A DNA stretch of 64,000 nt from the NCBI GenBank assembly GCA_964617825.1, contig CAZTWL010000004.1, positions 92,093-156,092 on the forward strand, in the 5' to 3' direction. A program made the translations under genes and the position numbers. Source of the stretch: VSJD01 sp964617825 (GTDB taxonomy: Bacteria; Verrucomicrobiota; Kiritimatiellia; JAAZAB01). Position 1 is the first letter of the stretch. Every line of letters begins with the position of its first letter. Below, in pieces: positions 53,101 through 64,000 of this stretch. The notes beneath the pieces are model-generated. The model was not told the origin of the DNA, searched no databases, and saw only the letters and a list, made by a program, of their open reading frames with translations.

Positions 53101-56100
53101 GGAAATCGAACGGATAAGGCTTGGGCGCCTCGCCCAACGGCTCGGTTTCAACAATGTGCTTGATCTCGTGCCCGAACCCGCGTTTGTCGCCGGGAAGCCG
53201 CACGCAAGTACTGGCCGATACGATCAACTTGCCGCTGCCGGCGGCCACAATCTCGCCGACAATCAGATTGCCGCTCTCCGATGCCGGAATGGTCATACAT
53301 GAATAAATCCCATCTTTGATTTCAACTTGATTCCGGTTTTGCGCGCCGGCAATCAGTACGGCCTGATTGCAACCCCAGTTTGCCGGAAATCTTTTTCCGG
53401 TCTTTTCATCCGTGGCAATCTTTTCGAAGTTGCCGTTCGCAATGGCGCCTTTGCCGATCAGCGCGCGGCGGAAGCGCGTTTGCTCATGAGGCGGCGTGCC
53501 GTCCAGCCCGCTGCACTCCTCGGTCTTGGGCGGCTGCAGATTACGGCAGGAGCGAGTGAAATGCATTTGCCAGACCTGGCCGTCGCTAATTTTCGTCCCC
53601 ATGGGTTCCACGGGAATGCGGACTTCAACAATATAACGGTCTTTCAGGACCTTGGTTTTGATCTCGGCTTTGGAATCGAATTCCAATGAACGCACCCTGG
53701 CGTCATAAAAAGTCCCGATACTGTTGATTGCCCAGTGATAATAATCGGACTTCGGCGGCATGATAAATATTTCCACGTCATCGTCGGACCAAACCGCCCC
53801 ATCCCGCTCTTTAATCTCGGCCTTGACCGCAGACCAGGAGTGCTCGGTCAGCGCTTCGATCCCGATATACCAGTTAGCGTTGTCGTAAAGGACCTTGACG
53901 CGCGTATCCTCGATCGGCTTGCCTTTTTCATCGGTGGTTAAAAAACCGGTTACCAGAGGCGCCTTGCGCCAGTCTTCCTCATCCAGCACGCCGTCGATGG
54001 TGATCATGCCTTCGAGGTTGCGGACGGGAATATTGTTCTGCCCCGCCATTTGTTTTTTGACCGCTTCCGCTTCTTTAACCCAAAACTGGTTAAGGAACCT
54101 GCGGTCAACGCCGATGCGACTTTTCATGACTGGATCGGCGCCGGCGAGTTTGTCGGCATCATCCAGGTAATCATTGAGGCGTTTTTCAGCCCCTTCAACA
54201 GTCAAACAATATGCAATGCGGTTTGGCCCGCCATAGGCGGCGTGACCGGGAGCGCTCTCCCATAATTCGCGCCGGAACGCTTGATATTTCTTCATTGGTT
54301 CGGCAGCGGCGCCGTAATATTTGTTGTAAGCATCCAGCATAAGCTTGTCGACATCCAGCGAGGCATCCCACAGCATTTTTGCCGCCACGTAATAAAACTG
54401 CCAGTTGCCGGGAAGGATCGGCAAATTTTTATTGGTGCAATCATCGTACCAACGCTGCAGGTTGAGCTTCTTATAAAGCTTGATGTCTTCCGCAAGCGTA
54501 TATTCCATCGGCGCATAGGGTGATTGCGAATAAGCGTAATAATCGAATATGCCGATTTTCGAACAGCGCTCCTGCCATCCGGTGAGTTCCTTGAAAAATC
54601 GGACATTGCATTCGCTTTTGGGATCGTCAAGGCGATGGACATAGCAGCGCTGGTGCGGGCAGTAAGTGCCGCTAACGCGCGGGTCGTAACGGATCGCAGG
54701 GTCCGTCGGCAAATCGCGGTAAACCGAGTAGATATACACGCCCAGAACTGCCTGCGGATTTCGCTTCAAGGTTTGATCCGCGATCATGCTCGAAAAGCGA
54801 TGCGCAAGGTTGGAAACGGTGAATTCACCCTTATATGTGCCCATTTTGATGCAATCGGGACAATGACAAAAACATTCGAAACCGGAATCGTGATAGGCAA
54901 TCGTAAATGCGGCGCCGTAGGACGCCATTGCCAGGACATAATCGGCCACCATTTTCTGGACATCGGGATTCGCCAGACAGCGCTGGGACCGTTCTTCGCA
55001 GACACGCTTGCCGTCTTTCAGCGGAAAATACTCGGGATGAGTTTTGAATAATTTTTGCGGCACCGACGATTCAAAAGTGGAATGGCCACCGCCTCCGGGG
55101 GGACAGTTGCCGCACTCAAAAGCATCCAACTCTGCGCGGCGTTTGTCGTTGTATTGATACGATGAGCCGAACATGAGCTTATTCCGGGCCTGCCAGACAC
55201 GGACTTCCTCCATATCCCACGGCTTCACCGATTGCTCCCAACAGCCGATGGCGCGCTCGGGAATGGACGGCTCTTCGTAATCGTCAATGTCGCCAAGGCT
55301 AATATCAGGCGACTTCGGACAATATTCGCCGTCATTCCCCGGATAGAACCAGCGAACTCCGAGATATTTTTCAATGAACGTATAGGCGCCGTAAAGCACA
55401 CCGATCGGCTTCTTTGCGCCGATTACGATCCGATTACCATCAGTCATGATATAAAAGGCCTCGTCGCTTGTTGCCTCGGATAATTTCGCATACATCCCCG
55501 GCGGCATCAGATATTTGCCGTTTTCCAGAGTGACCGGCAGGATTTCGATAAAATCAGGATTGCCGTTGATCCGTTGATGAATGGCCGGATAGGTCGATCG
55601 CACCATTTCGGCGCCGGAGATTTTTTTTACGTAATCCTGAATCTCACTGGCCGCGCGGAATTCCGGCGCCGACGGACACGGGTTCATCTGGATCCGGGCA
55701 TCAGTCTTGCCCTTGACCACGAGTTTATATTCCCTGGCAATCCCCCGGAACGCAATCAGCGCCAACGCGAGCAAAAACAAGATCCTTATAGTCATTGCCT
55801 TCCGATTATTCATAAATGCAGCCAAACAGAAACGGTGTTTACGCCCATTCCCGCCAGTTTGCCCCGCGCCACCGTTCCCAATACCAGAAGGCAACAATTA
55901 TTTTTGTTCTCCGCGGACAGGCCATACAAAGGACACGGAGGACCGCTCGCCGGCGCGCACACTGCCGTTGGTCATGTACATGCAGAAAGCAAGCTCTTGA
56001 TCGTTCGTATTTGTGACACTCGACCAGTAGGCCCCCAACTGGACAGCCATGAACGGCGTGCCGGGCGCCTCGTAAGGTACTCCGCCCCCATGATGGCCCA

Positions 56101-59100
56101 AACTCTCGAACTCGGCTTGGCCCTTTCCCTTGATTTGAACGGCCGGCAATCGCCAATCTTTGTAACCGGCAAAATCGAGGTTCCGGCAATAATTCGTCGC
56201 GGCCTCATACAGCATCATGCCGTGGTTGGCGTTCCTGGTCCACATCAGGCCGGTCGCGTTATCGGTCACCGTACCGTCGCCATTATCGACATAACAGGCA
56301 TACCCATCGTTAGCAATCACCTTGAACAACACCTGCTTTGAATATTGTCCGCCCCAATCCGCCCCCATGTCCCAGACGATCTTTTTGCCGCCCCCCGGCT
56401 TCACGTTGGCACCATAGCCGTTGCCGCTGAAACTGCGGGCAGGCAAGTCATAGTTGGCGCCGCCGTTGGTGGAAACCTGTACAAATATCAGGCAATCGGC
56501 CTCGCTGACCAGCGTATATGTGATTATAACCTGCTTTGCGTCCGGCTTAGGAACAACGCTTGTAATTATCGCCGTGGGGGTTGCCGCCCATACCAAGCCT
56601 CCCAACCCGAACAAAATTGCTGCTGCCGCCCAACCCGCATACTTCAACCGGATTGCTGTCATGCTTGCACCTTTCCTGCTTTGGTTACTTTCCCGATTTT
56701 CATAATCTTTCACCTGACTCCGCCCATTTCAATAGATAAGCGCATTAACCGCTTCTTCCACATTGCGACCCTTTAATGCGCAAGTGCGCCCGTCGATAAT
56801 CTCAAATTCCGGCCCCCGGTAGGCAACGGGCAATTCCTTGAAATACTCCAATTGCAGCCTGATCGGCGGCTTGATTTTTACCGGCTTGATCCTTCGGCAT
56901 TTTTTGACGGCTTGAAGCGCGCCATCGTGAATTTTCTGCAGGGCATTGGCCATGGGCAACAGTCGCGCGCTTTCACGCGCCAAACCCGTCTTTACCTGCA
57001 CGGCAACGATATCTTTGATCGTTGCCCGCGCTTCCGCGCAGAGCTTGTCATCGCCGCTGGCCATGATCACCGGCACTCCATATTCGCCGGCCCGGGCAGC
57101 ATCCAGGGCCACCTCGCCGACCTTTTTCCCGTTAATCCAGCAGTTCTGCCACAATGTCGAAGCCGTATGCGCCAATATGCCGCGCGCCGTTCCGGCCATG
57201 GCATGATACCCTAAAAGGATAAGCCCATCGCAGCCTGCAACGCTCTCGAATCTTTGCTTGCCCGGGTCACCCACCGCAAGATATTCGGCCCTTGAATCGA
57301 GTTCTTCCCAGATGATGTTGCAACATTTGGCATGAACATCCCTCACAATTATGCGATCAGCTCCTCCATCGATACATCCCTGGATGCAAGCATTAACATC
57401 CTGGGTCATGTAATGGCAGGCCTCGCGATAACAGGAAGAATCGTACGTTACCTGCTCTTCCCGCCACACCCCGCTTGCGCCTTCCATATCGCAAAATAGA
57501 ACGATCTTCATTGTTGCTTCCTATAATTGACTGCTTTTTCGTGGCTGGATTCTTATCGTGTTATTTAATTTTATCGCCAGCCCAGTTTGGTTGCCTTTAT
57601 ACGCCAACTTTTCGTAATTGAGCAACTGCATACAGCCTGATCCTCCGGGCCGTAAAGCGAACTCCCCGCAACGGAAAATATACCTAAGCGCACAATCGAA
57701 CTGATGATGACCTCCAGCTTGTCGCTTGCGATGGAAACATTATTCTTAATAATGCCGAGCTTTCTCCTTTATTCTCCCGGCGACAATACCAGCAGATTGT
57801 CCGGATCGGAAGCGAACAGCGGCACAAGTGGAGCGCCAATGCGCAGAAAAAGTTTGGATGCGTTGAATTTGATGCTCCAGACTTCGGCCTTGGCCTCGGC
57901 TGGACGCGTAAATTGCAGGATTTTACTGCCTTCGAGATGGAGACCGGAATCGACTTGTTCCCCGGTGGAATTCAGCAGAAATACGCTGGACGCTTCGTTT
58001 GGCGATCCACCCGCTTCTATCCGAACATCATTTATTCCTGCCGGCACATTGAAATAGAGCCGACCACTGCAGCCGAATACATATAGATTTTCAGCTGCGG
58101 CCATGCCCTGGCCGGGCGCATCCGTCAGAACGGTGGCCGTCTGCATCCGCGCATCAATTTCAAACCGGTAAATTCCGGTTTCAGCGGCATTGAGCGTATA
58201 GTTTGTGGCGCCATCGAACGGGATCCCGATTTTATCCACGATGGCACGGCTCGGGCACCAGACCACCACCTCCAGCGGCGCATGCGTCGATTTGCCTTCA
58301 TAACGGTGGACCGGCTTGTTGCTGAAAGCGATTTGGATTTTCTGCCCGGCTGCGGCCCATTGCAGGTATTCTGATTTTTCACGGAAGCGGATCTGGCCGC
58401 CGGACGCTTTGCCTTTCCCCGTCAAGGGTTTCAGTTTTTTAAGATCTAGCGGAACCGTTTTGAAAACTTTATCAGGAGGAAGCGGCGCGCTGTTCTTTAC
58501 AAATGCCTCGCAGTCAAACGCCTTTTCCATGCCGGCACTGTTGCGCACCTTGACGTTTTTCACAACCGGATCCACCAGCCCGTTACTGAAACGGCTGATG
58601 AACAAAACCGGCGGCCGATTAGTATTGTCGTCTATGACCGTCAGGCCCTCAATCCGCAATCCGTAAATATTGTCGATGTGGCCGCTCGAAATCTTGACCG
58701 CCGCGGTTTTGGACTTGCGGTTGTCAATGACGCAATCTCGCAGAACAAACTCCAGATTTTTAACCCGGTGTTCGCCAACTGCAAACGAGGTGTTGGCATT
58801 ATCCGTAATCGTGCAGCCAATAAACTCGATTTTGCCGGGCGCGGCCGGCGTGCCGGACCCAGTACTCGTTACCAGCACGCCGAGATCATTGCCGCGGATC
58901 CGGCAATTTTTAAACGTAATTGACACCGGCTTGGAATCGGCGCCGACATTGCCGACCGAGATGGCAATCCCCGCCAGGGCGTTGCCGTCAAAATCGCAGT
59001 TTTCAGCCACGCAGTTGACGATCGAAAACCGCGCGTAATTCGGCTCGTAGTCAATCCCGCACTGCGGCGCCGCACCCTTTGTGTCGTTGAATTTGCAATC

Positions 59101-62100
59101 CTTCATCAGCAGATTTTCGGCGCCGGTCACACTGATGCCCTGACGGGGGTTGTCAAGGCATATTAGGCGGTCAAGGGTAACGTTCTTAGCGCCCAATCCA
59201 TTGCCGCCCGAGCCGACGTAGACCCCGTCGCCGCCACTGGATTTCAAGGTCAGATTTTGAACCAGGACATCCTGGCTGTTATATATCCGGATGGTATGAC
59301 CTTGGCCTAAGCCCTTGTATATATCCGGATGCTGCATGTAGTCGTTCTTGTTCATGACAAACAGGACCTTACCCTCGCCGCGCAAGATAACATTGGATCG
59401 GCCATTGATATCAAACAGCCTGTCCTTTGCTTCCCTAAACGCTCCGGTTTTCGCGCGTACGACCACGCCATCGGCAAAAACGATCTCCACGTTACTGGTT
59501 ACATCTATCGGACAGACCACCCAGTCGGCGCCAACATTGTCAACCACGAGCTTTTTGACACCGGAATTAATTGCATCCTGCAGGCATCTGGTACTGTCGG
59601 TTTTATCGAACCCCCACCAGCTGGCTTTAGCCTCCTGAAGCCTGCCGGATTTGACCTCGGCAATCCTACTTTCCCGATTGACACAGCCTGTGGCAATGAC
59701 GAGTCCGGCCAGCACGAGCATTGAGATTCCTTGTTTAAACATGACTTCCCCCTGTAATTTGTTCAGCGAATCGTTGCTTTTGGATAACAAGATCAAGGTT
59801 CATTGTTTCAGGAGTTCATCGATATCCTGGCGGAATTTGGCATCAAGAAACTTTTGAATGTTGGCATTGCCCCCACGGGCCGCCTCTTCCAACTTTTGAT
59901 ATTCGCGGATGGATACATCGCTCTTGACGGTAATGGTACAGGCTTTGGGCACATCCAACCATTCGGCCTGCAAAGTTTTGATCCGGGTTTCATCGAAACC
60001 AAATGCGCTTAGTATTCCCGAAGCCATCAATATATTGCCATGCGGGTTCATATGCACACCATCAACCGTAAACAGAGCGCCGTTTGTCATGGATTGCGCG
60101 GCGGCCTTCCGAATGGCGTTCTGCATCTGCGCGCCAAGATCCGCGATAAGGCATTTTTTCTGCCCGGCCAATTCGCGCAGATAACCGTTGTACCCCGCCA
60201 GAGTTTGATTTTTGGCATTGTCCAGATCTTCGCCAATGACGGTGGCCGTGAGAATCATGACCTTAATTCCAGACGACTGGGCGCGGCTGACAATCTCGGC
60301 CATGTTTTGCTTGTACTGGTCCAGGGGGACGCCTTTGTCGCCCCAGGAAACATCGTTAACCCCACAACTAACGAGAAGCCACGTCGGCTTACCATCAATA
60401 ACTTTCGATAAACGCGCGAGCATTTGATTGGACTTGTCGCCGCCCCGGCCCGCTTCAATGGCTTTGACCTTGATGCCGTTTTTTTCGAAGGCATTCATTA
60501 CCAGGCGCCCATAGCCGGAAGGCGAACCGAAACCGAACGCCGTGATTGAATCGCCGAGGAATGCAATCACATCGCCATTCTTTACGGAAATACTATTCGA
60601 TTCGGCCGCGGCGCAAACGCCGGCAGACAAGATAACGCCCAGACAAAGAGATGGCGCAATTGTTGAAACCCATTTCGATAGCGTTTTGGCTCGCATGACC
60701 ATGTCTCCAATATTCTTCAATAACGTCCGGCACATCCGGATTGACGTTAAAACTCCGCTTTCTTGAGATTGATTTCGATCGCATTCCGTATTTTGGCCAT
60801 GGCCGGATTGCAAAACTTCTTGCGGGCGGCAAGTTCCCCGTCACCCATGAAACAATAGTCGCCGTTCCCAAGCCGTCCTTCCTGCAGCAATGCCGCCGGA
60901 TTGCTTACATTGCCTTCGATGGCCCTGATGGATGCCGGCACATACCGGATCTTTCCAGTGTCGACTTCAAGGAAGGATATTCCCAAACCAACATAGCCCC
61001 AGGACTCAATACGCACCGCCTGGGGAGGTTTATCCGTTGCGAGCGGGAAACAATATCGGGAGCGACTGGCCGCACCGGAACCGACTTTTTGCCAGAGTTG
61101 ACCTTCCTGATAGCGCACGAAGAATTCCGCACCGGACGCATCGCACGGGAATGTAACCTTCAAAAGGGCTTTGGTTTTCTTGGCCTCGTCCGGTTCCTGT
61201 GACAGCATTTTGATTAAACCATCGAAATATGGATCCGTATGGCGAGGCATGATCCCTTTGCGATACCGGTCCCACTGCCGGCGGCGTTTGGCCTTTATGG
61301 CCTTAAGCCGGCCAAGGCAGCTCACGATCCTTTTCTTCAGTTCCGCCCATTGTTCCGGCATATTCCCCGGCGTATACAGCGCCGCCATCAGTTCCCGCAA
61401 TTCATAATAAAGCGATTCCAGCTCAACACCGATCTGCATGTCTTCACACACATCGCGTTGGAGTTTGCCGGATGCTCCTGACACACATGCATCGATTAGC
61501 GCTTGCCCCGCGTCAACAACATACTTGCGTTCATATTCCGCGTGGCTGAGCGGACCTTTTAAGTAAGCCTGCGGCTTGGCCGGAAGATTCACTCCCCGGG
61601 AATTAAGCATGATTTTAATCAGGCCGACCTGATTCCGATGGCACCCGGTTATGGCGCACACTGCCTTATTCTGGAGTTCCGCATCGCCAAGGCCGGCGTC
61701 CGCTCCGCTCCACAGATCGCCGGCATAGGCAATCGTCGGATAATCGCCAAAGAGAAACTCCCTTTCCAGTTCCCAGCTTGTCAACAAGCCGCCCAAAATA
61801 TTGCGCTGCATGGCATAGGCGCTGAAAGTCTCGACATTTCGGATGGAAGAGGTCGTCGGCGCAAATATATATTGAAAGCCAAGTTTGTCATACAGCGCGA
61901 AAACGTCCGTCTGTGGACCGCCGCAGTGGCCGGCCGGACGTTCCACCAGCGCATCGTAATGCCAGGCGCACATAATGATGTCTTTGGGAATTTTCGTCAG
62001 CGCCTGCGGGTAGATGTCGAACAAATCGTCCCAAATGATCATTTTCTTCTTCAGCTTCCGGGCCACGATCCCATGGATATCTAGCAATTGCTTCGCAAAG

Positions 62101-64000
62101 ATGTCTGCCTGGGTTTCGGTCTCCAGCCGCTTTTTGCATAAGTCGCAATAGCCGATATCCCAGGCCTCGTCGAATCCGACATGAAAATATTCCGAGGGGA
62201 AGAGCTCCGCCACTTCCGTCAGATAATTCTCCAGAAATTCATTCGTCTCTTTCTGGGAGGGACAAAAAACGTGCTTGACCTTCGAAAACCTTCCCTCCCG
62301 CCCGCCGCGCAATTCCGCCAGATGCTCGAGCTCCGGACAATTCACAAAATGTTCCGCATGCCCCAGGCACGACACCACGGGGAAAGCTTCCACCTTCCTT
62401 TTGGCGGCATAGGCAACGATGTTCCGGATTTCGTCCGGCGTATATGACGCGCTATCGGCCCTATAGGGAAAAGATTTTGTTTTGATCCGGCCCTCGAGAT
62501 ACAGCGCCAGGTAGTTGTACCCGTGTTTGGCGACAAAATCAGTGAACTCCATGATGTATTCAGGAGTTTCCGGCTGCCGGGCAAGATCCATTTGAATACC
62601 GCGGAACTTCATGACCCCATTTTCGTTCGATTTGGTGTTCTTCATATCGCCTTTTCCCGATTAATATCGATGGCTTCGCCATTCGCTGCGCTAAAACGAC
62701 TCCTTTTTGAGATTGATTTCGATCGCATTCCGTATTTTGGCCATGGCCGGATTACAAAACTTTTTGCGGGCGGCAAGTTCCCCGTCGCCCATGAAACAAT
62801 AGTCGCCGTTCCCGGCCCGTCCCTCCTCCAGCAAAGCCGCCGGATTGCTCACATTGCCTTCGATGGCCTCGATGGATGCCGGCACATACCTGGCTTTCCC
62901 CGTGTCAACTTCAAGGAAGGAAATTCCCAAACCAACATAGCCCCAGGACTCAATACGCACCGCCTGGGGAGGTTTATCCGTTGCAAGCGGGAAACAATAA
63001 TGGGAATAACTGGCCGCGCCGGACGCGACTTTTTCCCATGAGCAACCTTCCTGGTATCGCACGAAGAATTCTGCACCGGACGCGTTGCACGGGAACGTCA
63101 CCTTCAAAAGGGCTTTGGTTTTCTTGGCCTCGTCCGGCTCCTGCATCAACATTTTGATCAAGCCATCGAAAAAATGATCCGTCCGGCAAGGGAGAATGCC
63201 ATTACGGTGCCGAGCCCACTGCTGATGCCGTTTGAACTTGATGGTCTTAAGACGACCAAGGCATTGTCCAATCTTCTTATTTAATCCCGCCCATTGCTGC
63301 GGCGTATTCCCCAGTGTATACAGCGCCGTCATCAATTCCCGCAATTCATAATAAAGCGATTCCAGCTCAACACCGAGCAGCATGTCTTCGCTAACATCGT
63401 GCTGAAGTTTGCCGGATGCGCGTGATACGCATGATGCCAGTTCCGCTTGCGCGGCGCCAACAACATATTTGCGCTCATATTCCTCGTTGCTGAGCGGACC
63501 GCGCAAATAGCCCTGCGGTTTGGCGGGCAGACCAATGCTTCGTGAATTGAGCATGATTTTCAAAAGGGCGACCTGATTATGGTCGCAGCCCGTGATGGCG
63601 CAGATTTCTTTCTCCTGAAGGACCGCATCGGAATGCCCGTCGCCCTTGCCTCTCCATAAATCGCCGGCATAGGCAATCGTCGGGTAATCGGCCAACAAAA
63701 ACTCCCTTTCCAGCCCCCAACTCGTGAGCAAACCGCCAATCGTTTTGTGCTTCACGGCATAGGCGCTGAACGACTCAACATTACGAATGGAAAAGACGGC
63801 TGGCGCAAATATATATTTAAACCCGAGTTTGTCATACAAAGCGCACACATCCGTTTGCGGCCCGCCGCAGTGGCCGGCCGGACGCTCCACCAGCGCATCA
63901 TAATGCCAGGCGCACATAATGATGTCTTTGGGAATTTTCGCCAGCGCCTGCGGGTAGATGTCGAACAGATCGTCCCAAATGATCATTTTCTTCTTCAGCT

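Overview
The window looks like chromosomal DNA from a Gram-negative bacterium of the PVC group, most likely Kiritimatiellota or Lentisphaerota. The reasons are an LPS export gene (lptD) beside a rod-shape operon, and a dense block of DUF4838, CBM9-like and unclassified glycosidase genes of the kind common in those phyla. The phylum is inferred from gene content; no rRNA or tRNA gene was seen.

Positions 1-18,900 are housekeeping. They hold the 3' part of an AMP-forming acyl-CoA synthetase, then glmM and a GlmU-like left-handed beta-helix protein on the minus strand. On the plus strand follows mreB-mreC-mreD-mrdA(PBP2)-rodA-rng-lptD, which covers elongasome, RNase G and LPS assembly. Next are a translationally coupled bioF-bioH-like-bioC operon and a DUF362/2x[4Fe-4S] protein on the minus strand. 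lptD carries an unusual N-terminal extension made of two 93-residue repeats.

Positions 19,000-64,000 form one large glycan-degradation locus. Almost every gene is on the minus strand, and the only plus-strand gene is an AraC-family regulator at 43.3 kb. The left arm (19-43 kb) holds two GH30 enzymes, a GH10, an esterase, a beta-helix protein, a clan-A glycosidase, an SGNH hydrolase, two lipoprotein DUF4838/CBM9-like proteins (one fused to an esterase) and three paralogues of a large exported protein I cannot assign to a known family (called family X here). The right arm (44-64 kb) holds an orphan TIM-barrel-like enzyme, two DUF4838 proteins of a second subtype, three GH20-like enzymes, an NAD-dependent epimerase, a DUF1566 protein, an M55 D-aminopeptidase, a beta-helix lipoprotein and a second SGNH hydrolase.

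About half of these products have signal peptides or lipoboxes and half appear cytoplasmic. This suggests that outer enzymes cut and de-esterify a complex glycan and inner enzymes finish the oligosaccharides. No transporter, SusC/D pair or sulfatase is visible. The substrate is unresolved: GH10, GH30 and esterases point to a xylan-like plant polymer, while DUF4838 (to my knowledge the GH163 family) plus GH20 point to N-acetylglucosamine-containing glycans. The locus has grown by duplication (3x family X, 2x2 DUF4838, 3x GH20). Traces of an IS4-like element and a 20-bp repeat lie directly 3' of two family X genes.
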